64,000 bases of DNA from Candidatus Obscuribacter sp. (GCA_016712465.1 JADJQZ010000001.1:2170001-2234000), one strand, 5' to 3'; shown: positions 24,027 through 33,168, numbered from the stretch's first letter. The notes: generated by a model from the letters alone, not told the origin. Translations and numbers: made by a program.

Positions 24027-24730
24027 TTGTCGGACCGGTTTTCTTTCAGCCGGTTATCATTGAGATAGATTGGCGCCTTGTCCAGGTAGCGGTTCGGTTC
24101 GTAACTATTAAGCACTTCCATAAGATCGGCCAGAGCACCGCCTGTGGCAATCACCACAGGGTGGGCGTATTCATCCTCTTTAGACCAGGTGGGACGGTAG
24201 TAGGTGCAACCGGCAAAGGCGGAGGTTGTTTGCACCATTTCTTTCTCGTTCTGCAAGGCCGTGCTGAGACTGGTGTTCACACCGCCGGTAGTATCGTTGA
24301 GGCGAGCGGCCAGAAGCCCTGCTTCCGTCAATAAAATATCCGTCAACTTCAGGCACTTAGCCTGGGCATCAATGGCGATGGCGGTATTCTTGATCTTCTC
24401 GCTTTCCTCCAGGGCGCGGTCGAGAACTGAGAGTTTGTCGAAGAAATCCTGCGTTCTTATATGCAGTTCCCGGTTCTCTTCCGGGGCAAGATATTCAGCA
24501 CTAAGACCGATTTGATTGGCCAGTAAAAAGAGTTCACCGCTGCGTTTTTTCATGGCCAGTCTGAGAATTTTGCGCTTGCCGCCGACCTGGCTCTTGATGG
24601 CTATGATGACCACGGTCACTAAGAGAAAGAAAACAAGCAGGGCAAAATTGAAGGCCGGTCCCGCCAGTGGTGAAGGACCGAAGTGGATGGTTTCGGTTCC
24701 GTAATTTTCAATGATCTGGAATTGTTTCAT
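24023..24730 (-). CDS. Single-span membrane protein, kinase-operon partner
   Basis: 235 residues: a short N-terminal tail, one membrane span (about 28-47, LLVFFLLVTVVIIAI) and a long mostly helical cytoplasmic region (50-200) with a coiled-coil-like stretch (FFDKLSVLDRALEESEKIK). No catalytic motif is visible. It begins 3 bases after the stop codon of the upstream Ser/Thr kinase, so the two are co-translated. It may be a partner or substrate of that kinase; this is contextual inference. Confidence 0.65.
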   Translation of the reverse strand: MKQFQIIENYGTETIHFGPSPLAGPAFNFALLVFFLLVTVVIIAIKSQVGGKRKILRLAMKKRSGELFLLANQIGLSAEYLAPEENRELHIRTQDFFDKLSVLDRALEESEKIKNTAIAIDAQAKCLKLTDILLTEAGLLAARLNDTTGGVNTSLSTALQNEKEMVQTTSAFAGCTYYRPTWSKEDEYAHPVVIATGGALADLMEVLNSYEPNRYLDKAPIYLNDNRLKENRSDN

Positions 24731-24733
24731 GTC

Positions 24734-26419
24734 CTACTTCTTGATGGCTGAAACGATACCTTTCATTGCTTTGATGAAGTCCGGATTGTTGAGAGATGCG
24801 TAAAAGGAATAGGCCAGCACTCCCACCAGGGCAATAATCAGCCAGCGTTGGATGCTGGGATAAGCGCCGGCGCTCATGGCGTCTTTTGCCCTGTTTGAGA
24901 AGCCGACGCGTGAATGTCTGCCGGTGCTTACCTGGCTGTTGGCCATAGTGAGGCGACCGCCGCCGCGCACGCGCATGCGGGCGTATTCGGCGGCAGAGGG
25001 CAGTTGCCTTTGACAGGAAATGCAAAAACGAATCAAGGCTCTGACTGGGGCCCCGCAGTACGGACAGTTGGTATAAGACAGCCCGCTTTCCACTTCCTCA
25101 TCAAAGTCGTGGGGGGCATTGTCCTTATCTCTATAACCAAGAACGGCGCTCATTACCTTGGAAATCCAGGTTCTTTGCGCCGGCTCATCATCCATCTTGC
25201 CGTATTGACTGGTCAATTCCTGGGAGGTCTGAATATGAATACCGGCGCCGTTAGCCATTTGTCCTTCCAGCTCATGCAAGGCCGGATTGTCCACCTGGGT
25301 TTTCTGCGCCAATTCCAGAGCCCGGGATGAGGCCAGCACGCTGCGCGGCCCTTCGCTGGGACCGAGAGCCGGATAAGTACCGGACATGAGGGCTTCCGCT
25401 TCGCTCTCCATGTCCTTGAAAGAAGCCTTCTCCATGCGGTGTTTGTAGCTTTTCAGTTTGATGCTGTCTCGGCTGAGGGCCTCTTTCAGTTCCTTCCCGA
25501 ATTCGATGATGTCTGCCTGCCTGGCTTCCGGCTCTTTTTGCAGGGAGCGCGCAAAGAAGTTGGTTAGTTCGCTACAGACCTTCATGTCCTGGGAGGACTG
25601 GTTGAAGGGGATGGGGCTGCCGTAGAGGTGGCAGTCCATCATTTCGATGGCAGACTTAGCCGTATAGGGTAAAACGCCGGAGAGGCATTCGTAGACCACC
25701 ACGGCCAGGGAGTAAATGTCGGAGCGGGGATCCACAGCCGATGCGGCCAGGCACTGTTCCGGGCTCATGTAGGGCGGGCTGCCGCAGACATCGCCGGTTT
25801 TTGTAATCGTGTAAGCGTCCTGAGTCTTGGGTTCCTTCAGTTTTGAAAGTCCGAAGTCCACCAGGGTGACCCAGTCGGAATTTTGATTTTGAGTGGATAA
25901 AAGTATGTTCTCGGGCTTCAAGTCCCGGTGCACTACATTCATGGCATGGGCGGAAGCAAGAGCGTCTACCACTTGAGAGAAGATTCTTTCCGCTCTCTCG
26001 AAACTGAGGGGACCATGGTGCTTGAGTTCGTCTTTGAGGCTCATACCTTCCAGAAAGTCCATGACCAGGAAGGGCTGCCCCTGCGAACTCATGCCGAAGT
26101 CGTAGAGGGTGACGATATGATGGTGGCGTACCTGAGATACGGTTTTTGCTTCCCGGTAAAAACGCTTCACGGCTTCCGAATCGGAGACCATGTGAGAATG
26201 CAGCATCTTGATAGCCATGAGCTTGTCCATCTGCTCCTGGCGGGCTTTATAAACGACACCCATGCCTCCCCGACCGATGACTGAGACGATTTCGTAGCGA
26301 TCACCGAGGCGGGTGCCCACGAGCGGATCCATCTCCACCGATTTTAAGGGGGTGGAATCGACCGGACAGGTTTTTGTCTCGTCATCGTATTCTGAGTAAC
26401 ACTCAGGGCAGGTCTTCAA
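24734..26419 (-). CDS. Ser/Thr protein kinase with N- and C-terminal zinc ribbons
   Basis: 561 residues. An N-terminal zinc-ribbon-like motif (CPECYSEYDDETKTCP, residues 4-19) precedes a Hanks kinase domain (about 42-305) with glycine loop GRGGMG (49-54), lysine 71 in AIKML, HRDLKPEN (164-171), DFG (188-190) and SPEQ (219-222), so it should be active. After a linker there is a second zinc ribbon (CPYCGAPVRALIRFCISC, around 455-472) and one membrane span near the C-terminus (WLIIALVGVLAYSFYASL). Topology: cytoplasmic kinase, anchored at its C-terminus. The start is TTG with GGAG upstream. It forms a two-gene unit with the membrane protein downstream. Confidence 0.9.
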   Translation of the reverse strand: MKTCPECYSEYDDETKTCPVDSTPLKSVEMDPLVGTRLGDRYEIVSVIGRGGMGVVYKARQEQMDKLMAIKMLHSHMVSDSEAVKRFYREAKTVSQVRHHHIVTLYDFGMSSQGQPFLVMDFLEGMSLKDELKHHGPLSFERAERIFSQVVDALASAHAMNVVHRDLKPENILLSTQNQNSDWVTLVDFGLSKLKEPKTQDAYTITKTGDVCGSPPYMSPEQCLAASAVDPRSDIYSLAVVVYECLSGVLPYTAKSAIEMMDCHLYGSPIPFNQSSQDMKVCSELTNFFARSLQKEPEARQADIIEFGKELKEALSRDSIKLKSYKHRMEKASFKDMESEAEALMSGTYPALGPSEGPRSVLASSRALELAQKTQVDNPALHELEGQMANGAGIHIQTSQELTSQYGKMDDEPAQRTWISKVMSAVLGYRDKDNAPHDFDEEVESGLSYTNCPYCGAPVRALIRFCISCQRQLPSAAEYARMRVRGGGRLTMANSQVSTGRHSRVGFSNRAKDAMSAGAYPSIQRWLIIALVGVLAYSFYASLNNPDFIKAMKGIVSAIKK

Positions 26420-26555
26420 TTTGAAGCGAGCTCCAACTGAGCCGATTGGTAAAATTCAGCTTTGTTTTTAGAGATAAAGGGGGAGAGGTCGGGGAGTCTA
26501 CATTTATCCATATATGGGACTATCTTTCTATCTATCTATTCCCCGTTCTTTCGTT

Positions 26556-27728
26556 TTATCCCGTAAGCAATTTGCCGATTATTGAGTTCATCACGGTCAG
26601 CCCCTTTCGGGTAATTTGCAAATGTGTGTCCGATAATTGCACCAGCCCCTCTTTCTTGAGAATGGCTATTTCCTTAGCCTTGAGACTGAGTAGATCTTTC
26701 TGGAAGCGCTTTTGGAAGTCTTCCAGATCGAGCCCCCGGCGCATCCTGAGTGCCAGCATCAGTGTTTCCATCTCCTCGCCCCGGTGGTCGATTGCTTCCC
26801 TTGTGGAGCCCTCATCGAAGTCTCGCATGTAGACATTAAACGACTTTGTATTAGCGCTGCGCACGCCGTTCACATAGCGGTGGGCGCCCACTCCGAAAGC
26901 AAAGTAGGGCTCGTTTTTCCAGTAGGTGATGTTATGGCGACTTTCGAAGCCTTCTCTGGCAAAGTTTGAGACCTCGTATTGTTTAAAACCGGCTTCTTCC
27001 AGGGTCTCCACCAGGGTTTCGAACATAGCCACAAAGCCGTCTTCATCGACATAGGCTTTGCTGTCGCGGGGATAGCGCAGGAGAAGGGGGGCGTTTACGG
27101 CAATTTCCAGTCCATAGGCGGAAATGTGTTGAATTGGTAAGTATTCGGCCAGCCTTACTGCTTCCCTCAGCGTGTCTTTGAAGGAGGCCAGAGTTTGCTC
27201 GGGCAAACCGTACATGAAGTCCAGGGAAATATTCTGATGCCCGGCCCTTACGGCGGCTTCAATTCCGGCCAGGGCCTGTGAGCGGCTGTGATCCCGACCC
27301 ATGGCCTTAAGCTCACTGTCTTGAAAGGATTCGATGCCTATGGAGAGCCGATTTATACCCAGTTGCAGCCAGTCGAAAGCCTTAGCTTCGGTGATGGCGT
27401 GGGGGGTCGTCTCCAGGGAAGTTTCGCAATCAGGGCTTAAGGTGCAGAACTGCTCCAGGGTGGACTTCATGAAGACAAGCTCGTCGATTCTGGCAAGACC
27501 TGGGGTGCCTCCGCCCACAAAGAGAGTATCGAGGACTATCTCTGCCTCGTTCTCCTTCTGGAAATCCGTCAGGCGGGTGGTAATTTCCCGGGCCAGAACC
27601 TGAAAATATTCCGGTTCCCGGGCCTCTAGTCCGGCAAAAGCGGCAAAATCGCAGAAATGACACTTATGTGAGCAGAACGGAATGTGCACATAACAGCTCC
27701 GGGGTATTTTGCCAATGCTTGCTATCAT
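26556..27728 (-). CDS. hemW: HemW-like radical SAM protein
   Basis: About 390 residues, related to coproporphyrinogen III oxidase HemN but of the HemW type (heme chaperone, often misnamed oxygen-independent CPO). The radical-SAM cluster motif is CSHKCHFCDF (Cx3CxxC) after YVHIPF, and the HemW pattern continues with FVGGGTPG, NRLSIGIESFQ, SLDFMYGLPEQT and HNITYWKNEPYFAFGVGAH. The ATG at 27728 is used; a GTG at 27737 is equally possible. It is divergent from the TPR gene, which starts only about 44 bases away, so their promoters overlap. Confidence 0.88.
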   Translation of the reverse strand: MIASIGKIPRSCYVHIPFCSHKCHFCDFAAFAGLEAREPEYFQVLAREITTRLTDFQKENEAEIVLDTLFVGGGTPGLARIDELVFMKSTLEQFCTLSPDCETSLETTPHAITEAKAFDWLQLGINRLSIGIESFQDSELKAMGRDHSRSQALAGIEAAVRAGHQNISLDFMYGLPEQTLASFKDTLREAVRLAEYLPIQHISAYGLEIAVNAPLLLRYPRDSKAYVDEDGFVAMFETLVETLEEAGFKQYEVSNFAREGFESRHNITYWKNEPYFAFGVGAHRYVNGVRSANTKSFNVYMRDFDEGSTREAIDHRGEEMETLMLALRMRRGLDLEDFQKRFQKDLLSLKAKEIAILKKEGLVQLSDTHLQITRKGLTVMNSIIGKLLTG

Positions 27729-27771
27729 TGTTTCCACTCTACTTCAGTCTCCGCTACAAGCTAATAGTTGC

Positions 27772-28746
27772 ATGCTCCGTCGAATTTCATTACCGCTCAA
27801 CCTGCTAATTGCCCTGGGTCTTACCTTCAGTTTCGCTCAGGCCCAGGCTCTAACGGGTACGCAGCTGTCTTTAATCAAGTTAATGAATACCAGCCCGGTG
27901 ACTGTAGATTTGCGCTCTGTCGGCGATGTCATCATTCAGCTCCGGCGCAAGGTCACCGACAATCCCCATGACGGAAATTTAAGATTGCGCCTTGGTACTT
28001 ACCTCTACCTGGCTGGGGATTTGCAGGGTGCGGCCAGTGAAATGAAAAGGGCGGTGGCCATCAATCCGGAAGACTATCTGGCTCACATTATGCTGGCCCG
28101 GGTGCTTGATCTGTCTATGGACGAGGCTTCCGCCGAACTTGAGTTCAAACGGGCCATGACCATCAATGCCGATGTGGCGGAAGCTCATTATTACTTTGCG
28201 GAAAGCCTCTTTCGCCGCGGTGAAATTTCAGAAGCTGTGAATGAGTATCGGCTTGCCGCGCGCCTTAAACCCAGTGACCAATTTCTAGCCGGACTTTCTC
28301 AGGCTCTACTGGCTGCCCGTGATATTCATGGAGCAATTAAGGCTGGTCGGCAAGCGGTTTCCGCCGACCCTTCCTCATCCATCGCCCATGCCGCTTTGAC
28401 CAAGGCCCTTTTGGTGGCCGGAGACTACCACTGTGCCCTGCGCACGGCCAGGCAGGCCACCCTGCTTGATCCGACCTCTAGCGAGGCTCATATGGCTCTG
28501 GGTCGCGCCCTTTATGCCAGCAAAGACGTCCCCGCCGCCGTGGAAGAGTTTCGGCAGGCTGTCCAACTGGACCCCTTGAACGCACAGGCCAGAAATGACC
28601 TGGGCTTTGCTCTTTATGGCAAAGGGGATATTTCCGCCAGTGTGGTGGAATTGCGTCTGGCATTGCGCCTCAATCCCCACCTGGCCGAAGCCCGCAATAA
28701 CCTGGAAATTGCCTTAAATGGACTGACCGGGCTCAAGCACAAATAG
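27772..28746 (+). CDS. Secreted TPR-repeat protein
   Basis: About 324 residues from the ATG at 27772, which places a signal peptide (MLRRISLPLNLLIALGLTF, cleavage near AQAQA) at the N-terminus; longer in-frame starts would overlap hemW and are unlikely. Seven or more TPR units follow, e.g. LRLGTYLYLAGDLQGAAS, AHYYFAESLFRRGEISEAV and ARNDLGFALYGKGDISASV. It lies upstream of and co-oriented with a secretin; TPR lipoproteins such as PilF/PilW often assist secretin assembly, so a pilotin-like role is possible but unproven. Confidence 0.82.
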   Translation: MLRRISLPLNLLIALGLTFSFAQAQALTGTQLSLIKLMNTSPVTVDLRSVGDVIIQLRRKVTDNPHDGNLRLRLGTYLYLAGDLQGAASEMKRAVAINPEDYLAHIMLARVLDLSMDEASAELEFKRAMTINADVAEAHYYFAESLFRRGEISEAVNEYRLAARLKPSDQFLAGLSQALLAARDIHGAIKAGRQAVSADPSSSIAHAALTKALLVAGDYHCALRTARQATLLDPTSSEAHMALGRALYASKDVPAAVEEFRQAVQLDPLNAQARNDLGFALYGKGDISASVVELRLALRLNPHLAEARNNLEIALNGLTGLKHK

Positions 28747-28832
28747 GGGCATTTGTTAGCTCCCTCTCATCAAGCCCCTTCTTCCCCTGCTTTTTAAGGG
28801 AAGACCGGTGTCTAAGAGGTAAAATAGCGGCG

Positions 28833-30860
28833 ATGAAGATCGGTCCTCAATTTGCAAGCAGCGCCCTGGGCGGTATCTTGGCACCACTGATAGTGGCGCT
28901 ACTCGCTCTGCCTTGTCTGGGAGAAGACGGCGCCTCCGGTCTCACCTATTCCCCGGCTGAGAAGCAGCCCGGCCAAGCCGCTGATGGTGCCGCCGACGGT
29001 GCCAAGCTTGCCCAGGGCAGCATGACGCCGACCTCCCGCAAGAGCCTGCCCGCTGCCGTGGGAACGGTGCAGATACGCCGGCCTTTTAAGCTTTTTGCCC
29101 AGGAGTCCTTGATTCATAATCTCAGCTTCCGGGATACGCCGGTGCGGGAAGTAATCAGTGAAATAGCCAGACGCGGCAATCTCAATATCATTATCGACAA
29201 ATCTTGCGCCGGTAAAATTACCGGTGAACTGCGAGACGTCACCCTGAACGAAGCCATGGATAGTGTGCTGGCGGCTGCCGCGCTCACCAGCCGCACCCTG
29301 GATAATTCCACGGTTATAGTTGCCTCCACCCAGGCTATGGTGCAACTGGGCTTGAACCGCCCCGTGGCCAAGGCCTTCAAGCTCAGCTATTCCCATCCCT
29401 ATGATGTGGCGGCATTGCTTTCCGCCTCCATTTTCAACAAGGGTTACTTGCCTGATTTCAAAACCCAGATAAGAAGCCATACCCAGAGGGAAAATGTAGA
29501 AGAGTCCGCCGCCGAAAGAGAAGGTCAGTCGCAAGGCACAGATTTACGCGGACCGACGGGCGAGAAGTCGGGCAGCAAGAATAACGATAAAGACTCGCAG
29601 AACACCGAGACCGATGCTACTCAGAGCTATCAACTGGAAACGCAACCGCGCAGCTTGCGTGGTATTTCCCGCGCCCAGACCCAGGAAGGGGTGGGCTTTA
29701 ACAACGCCGCCGTTGATCCAGGCACCCAGCAGATTCGAGCGCATCTGGAAGTAAACACCGACTATGCCGTTGACCCTAATGGTGGTGGCGCCATAGTTTT
29801 GCCGGATGTGAAAAATCGCCAGGTAATTGTGGTGGGCACCCAGGACGATGTGACCATCGCCGAGGAAGCAATTCGCCTGATGGACAGACGCCCCAAGCAA
29901 GTTCATATACAGGCCAGTCTGGTGGAACTTAATAACCAGGGGATCAGGCAACTGGGTGCCACCCTCAACATGCAGGGCGAGGGTCTCTCCACTTCCATCA
30001 TGGGTAATTCCCAGGCTCCTCTCAAGTCTTTTCTGCCAGGTTTGGGTTCAGCCGCCAACGCCGTGCCTAACCCGGCCATCCCGGCTATTCCCTTCACCGG
30101 TACCAACACCACCCAGGCCGCCAGTAACTTCTTCGGCACCGGATTCAATGGTCTGGTGGGTTCGCTTCTGCCTCTTACACCGCCCACTATTGCCAACGTC
30201 ACCGCTCTTTCCACTGCTCAGTCGGCTTTCAACTTGCTGGCTGCCGACGGCAGGGCCGGCGGGCGAGCCAACATCGCCACGGTACCGCATGTGGTGAACC
30301 TCTCCGTCAATATGATGTTGCAGACGAATAAGGCCAAACTTGTGGCCAACCCCTCCATCGTCGTGGTCGACAATACGGAAGCGCTGATTACGATTGCTTC
30401 CGAAGTCGTGCACAAGGTTACATCCACGGTCAGCCTTGGTGTTGTCACCACCAACGTTGAACTGACCAAGGCCGGAATCTTCCTGAACGTGCTACCCCGT
30501 GTCACGCAGGATGGTTTTGTCAGCATGCGCTTGCGACCGCAAGTTTCCACTCCCCTTGGTCCTCCTCAGGTTTTCGGCACGACCGTGGTAACCCTTTTGA
30601 ATGTGCGCGACATTATGTCTCAGGAAGTGCGCATCAAGGACGGACAGACCCTTGTTCTGGGCGGACTTTTCACCGAGACGGAAGCGGCCCAGTTGGCCAA
30701 GGTGCCGTATCTGGCGGAAGCGCCTGTGCTTGGTGCTTTCTTCCGGAACACAATCAAGGGTCGCAACCGCACCGAATTGATGCTTTTGATTACCCCCAAA
30801 ATTGTGGAAGAGGAACCGGCATCGGCCCTCAGCGAAGGGCGTGGCTCAGTCTCTATGTAA
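28833..30860 (+). CDS. Secretin (type II / type IV pilus GspD-PilQ superfamily)
   Basis: A 675-residue outer-membrane channel protein. It has a signal peptide (residues about 13-31), an STN/secretin N-domain region (about 95-165, with SFRDTPVREVISEIARRGNL), then a low-complexity Ser/Gln/Asp-rich insert (about 215-290) and a second N-domain (NRQVIVVGTQDDVTIAEEA). The C-terminal secretin domain (about 490-665) ends with the signature VPYLAEAPVLGAFFRNTI and LMLLITPKIVEEE. Such rings carry type II effectors, type IV or Tad pili. No other secretion gene adjoins, but Tad-type anchored proteins lie at 31.6-32.9 kb. Confidence 0.9.
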   Translation: MKIGPQFASSALGGILAPLIVALLALPCLGEDGASGLTYSPAEKQPGQAADGAADGAKLAQGSMTPTSRKSLPAAVGTVQIRRPFKLFAQESLIHNLSFRDTPVREVISEIARRGNLNIIIDKSCAGKITGELRDVTLNEAMDSVLAAAALTSRTLDNSTVIVASTQAMVQLGLNRPVAKAFKLSYSHPYDVAALLSASIFNKGYLPDFKTQIRSHTQRENVEESAAEREGQSQGTDLRGPTGEKSGSKNNDKDSQNTETDATQSYQLETQPRSLRGISRAQTQEGVGFNNAAVDPGTQQIRAHLEVNTDYAVDPNGGGAIVLPDVKNRQVIVVGTQDDVTIAEEAIRLMDRRPKQVHIQASLVELNNQGIRQLGATLNMQGEGLSTSIMGNSQAPLKSFLPGLGSAANAVPNPAIPAIPFTGTNTTQAASNFFGTGFNGLVGSLLPLTPPTIANVTALSTAQSAFNLLAADGRAGGRANIATVPHVVNLSVNMMLQTNKAKLVANPSIVVVDNTEALITIASEVVHKVTSTVSLGVVTTNVELTKAGIFLNVLPRVTQDGFVSMRLRPQVSTPLGPPQVFGTTVVTLLNVRDIMSQEVRIKDGQTLVLGGLFTETEAAQLAKVPYLAEAPVLGAFFRNTIKGRNRTELMLLITPKIVEEEPASALSEGRGSVSM

Positions 30861-30861
30861 G

Positions 30862-31290
30862 TTATTCCTGATAGCCTTTGTTCCGTTCTTCTATTTCTTT
30901 TTCAATCAAAATCTCCAGGTCTTTTAACTCTTTGGGGTTCCTTTGGCGGCTTTTGGTTTTGAGGTCGGTGGCGCGCTTGCTCGCCTGTCTTAGAAAGGTC
31001 AAGTAGTCGCCAGGTTTGTAATTGAGGGCATCCTTGAATCGTGTGTGATAGCCTGCGCCCGAGGTAGCAAGCACCTTCTGGGCGTCGCTTGTGAGGATGA
31101 CCGTAGTGGAAAAGCCGCGCTCCTTTGGCGGGCTTTTCTTGCGAACCTGAGCGAGTGCCTTTTGCCAGGGAGCAAGGGCTTTTAATTCACTGGGAAAAGC
31201 CTCGTTTGAGAGATTCAGATTCACAGCCACGAATTTCTCATTGATAAGCTGGATGATTTTTTCGTCCGAGAGCGAACTGCCTCTGGTCAT
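30862..31290 (-). CDS. Thioredoxin-fold protein, C-terminal part after in-frame TGA
   Basis: A 142-codon frame that is the direct in-frame continuation of the reading frame ending at the TGA at 31303. The region SDEKIIQLINEKFVAVNLN matches the strand after the active-site helix in thioredoxin-like DUF255/Trx_7 proteins, and STTVILTSDAQKVLATSG matches the following strands. On its own it lacks the first half of a thioredoxin fold, so an independent start at the ATG 31290 is not functional in an obvious way. Ends one base from the convergent secretin stop. The C-terminal tail is a charged helix (LKDLEILIEKEIEERN). Confidence 0.5.
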   Translation of the reverse strand: MTRGSSLSDEKIIQLINEKFVAVNLNLSNEAFPSELKALAPWQKALAQVRKKSPPKERGFSTTVILTSDAQKVLATSGAGYHTRFKDALNYKPGDYLTFLRQASKRATDLKTKSRQRNPKELKDLEILIEKEIEERNKGYQE

Positions 31291-31302
31291 GCGACTGGCT
31301 AT

Positions 31303-31575
31303 TCAGCCGTCGCTTGCACCCTTTTGATCTTTGTAGCCTATAAGCATAAAGATGAGGATTGGTTTGTTCTCGAGGCGGGCCTTTCGGCGTGCGCTCTCCA
31401 TAGTGTCCTGCCAGTGGATTTGCTTCCATTTGTTCTGGTGTTCGAGGATGGTGGCCTTGTTGATAAAGTTGTGGTAGTCCTGCCAGTTTTCGTAGGCCAA
31501 AAGTGGTGCAGCCCTGAGCCAGGCAAGAGTAAAACTGAGGGCAGTGAACAAAAACTTGTGCCTGTCCATAGTCAT
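31303..31575 (-). CDS. Thioredoxin-fold protein, N-terminal part ending at in-frame TGA
   Basis: A signal peptide (MTMDRHKFLFTALSFTLAW, then LRAAPLLA) followed by the beginning of a thioredoxin-like domain: a helix with SARRKARLENKPILIFML and the active-site loop KDQKGASDG, where a TGA codon follows. The same frame continues open for another 147 codons (see 30862-31290). Compared with the CDWC loop of the related protein at the right window edge, the TGA falls where the second cysteine would be. It is either a nonsense mutation (Cys to stop is one base) or a recoded selenocysteine; the sequence alone does not decide. It starts 2 bases from the gene at 31577. Confidence 0.5.
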   Translation of the reverse strand: MTMDRHKFLFTALSFTLAWLRAAPLLAYENWQDYHNFINKATILEHQNKWKQIHWQDTMESARRKARLENKPILIFMLIGYKDQKGASDG

Positions 31576-31576
31576 C

Positions 31577-32140
31577 TCAATCCGTTGCTCCTGTTTTGTA
31601 GAGGCTGGTTTTAGAGGCTGCTTGTGCCAGACTCACGGGAGGACCGGCTCCAATCAAGCCGCTCGGATGAGAAACCCGGGCTTTAGCCCGGCAGTTGATT
31701 TTGAAGGTCAATGGATTCCAGAAGCGCGATGTTGCTTTTGGTCTCACCACATAGTCAGCCTGCACCAGATAGTAAAAATTTCGATGTTTATTTAGAAGTT
31801 CGGGTGGCAGTGGAAGCTCTTGCAAGAGAAGCCATCTGCCGTTCTCGTCCTGACTGAGGATTCCCAACTTGAGCCCGCAGCTCTGGTGGTCGGCGGCTTC
31901 AGGTTTGAACCAGGTGTTGCCCACGGGACCGTGCAAGAACTCGTAGCCGAGCCATTTGATGGAAGCATCTGCCAGGTCATAGTCTGCTTCAGCCGCTGCT
32001 ACTTGGGCGGCTCTATCAGTTAGACGAGCGGTCTGCCTCCTCAATTCCTGCATTGAGTAAAGAAGCAGTGAGGCTGCCAGTAACCCTGTCAGGCAAAGAA
32101 TGCCAATTGTCGGTTTTAGTGCCGTCAGTTTTTCTGCCAA
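31577..32140 (-). CDS. Tad-type anchored membrane protein, unknown
   Basis: About 187 residues with one N-terminal membrane span (IGILCLTGLLAASLLLYSM) preceded by a short basic leader, and an extracytoplasmic domain of about 150 residues rich in aromatic residues with two cysteines (HQSCGLKLGIL, FKINCRAKA). The architecture resembles TadE/TadG-class proteins. The TTG at 32140 has an AGGGG ribosome site; longer TTG/GTG starts at 32167/32164 would overlap the upstream gene more deeply. It lies between the TadG-like gene and the split thioredoxin gene, probably co-transcribed with both. Confidence 0.55.
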   Translation of the reverse strand: MAEKLTALKPTIGILCLTGLLAASLLLYSMQELRRQTARLTDRAAQVAAAEADYDLADASIKWLGYEFLHGPVGNTWFKPEAADHQSCGLKLGILSQDENGRWLLLQELPLPPELLNKHRNFYYLVQADYVVRPKATSRFWNPLTFKINCRAKARVSHPSGLIGAGPPVSLAQAASKTSLYKTGATD

Positions 32141-32904
32141 GACCAGGGACCCCTGCCGTACCACCAATCACCGGGGCTGGGTGGCGTTTCCGGAGGAGTG
32201 CCCCAGCCACCTGAATTGCCGCCGGAGCCGCTGTCTCCCCCGGGATTGGAAGTGGAGCCGCCGGTGCTGCTCGAATCTCCCTGGCTGGTCTGAGGAGCGT
32301 AGCTAATCAGGTATGAGCCGCCGCCGCCACTGCCTCCCCAGGGACTGGCGGCGCTGCCTGTGCCGTTCAGACCGTCGCTGAACTCAGCCGCTCGGTAGGC
32401 AGAGTAGCCAAGGCGGAAGGGGCGACCCACCCCCGGAATCTGATTGACGAAAGGGACGAAGGATAGATTGACCAGGGGACCGACGTCAAAGCTGGCTCTG
32501 GCACAGTACTCGTATACATTGCCGGTTTTGTCTATAGGGTCTGATATGGCGGCGTTGGGTCCGTAGACCTTCACCTGCCCGTCATTGATGTTGGTGGCAT
32601 GTACATATAGGTCGATGCCTGTGCCTCCTAGACCGCCCTGAGGCGAGAGTTTGGCAAAACGTCCGAAGCCTCCGTAGGTGATGCCGTAGTTTTCGGACAT
32701 GGCAGCTTCCACGGCATCAGGGAAGGATGAGGCGGATGCCGCTCGGGCTGCAGCCTGGGTGGCGGAGAAGGCCACCGTGGCTGCTCCTACCGCTACGGCC
32801 AGAAGGTCGATGAGCGGAAAGAGCGCGATTAACAGAAAGACGAATATGCACACCGCAAAATCTGCCTGGGTTGATAACCCGGCACAGTTTCTAGTCCTGG
32901 ACAT
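32125..32904 (-). CDS. TadG-like anchored protein
   Basis: About 259 residues from the ATG at 32904, which has a GAGG ribosome site and gives a short leader followed by a hydrophobic helix (FAVCIFVFLLIALFPLIDLL) as in TadE/TadG proteins. The outside domain (about 50-190) shows a TadG-type region that counts Ala-rich AAARAASASS after the span. The C-terminal 70 residues are low-complexity Gly/Ser/Pro/Trp, ending in a WWYGRG stretch. The ATG at 32955 is an alternative start. It overlaps the start of the downstream gene by 16 bases. Confidence 0.62.
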   Translation of the reverse strand: MSRTRNCAGLSTQADFAVCIFVFLLIALFPLIDLLAVAVGAATVAFSATQAAARAASASSFPDAVEAAMSENYGITYGGFGRFAKLSPQGGLGGTGIDLYVHATNINDGQVKVYGPNAAISDPIDKTGNVYEYCARASFDVGPLVNLSFVPFVNQIPGVGRPFRLGYSAYRAAEFSDGLNGTGSAASPWGGSGGGGSYLISYAPQTSQGDSSSTGGSTSNPGGDSGSGGNSGGWGTPPETPPSPGDWWYGRGPWSWQKN

Positions 32905-33168
32905 TGCCTGAACCTCGCCTACGGTCCTTAGTACTGATGTTTTCCCGGCTGCCATTAGTTACATACCCGTTGTCAGGGGATGTATGCGGGTGATTTGGTT
33001 AAAAATGCAGAATTCTTTCTTTGAGTCTTACCTGACCAGATAAGGCAGGCGGGGCAAAGCTTTCGGAGTTCTAGCAAAAATGATCTCGCCCACACAAAGG
33101 GCACCCCATTTAGTACTGGAGTGCTTTGGAGAGGATTGGAAATTAAGTGTGTCGAGTGGGTAATTACC

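Noticed and set aside
28899..29534. 211-codon minus-strand frame inside the secretin gene
   Set aside because: It overlaps the secretin completely, has no recognisable motif, and the secretin is strongly supported.
31303..31575. Calling the TGA a selenocysteine site outright
   Set aside because: No SECIS-like stem-loop is clear after the codon and the presence of sel genes is unknown; a nonsense mutation explains it equally.
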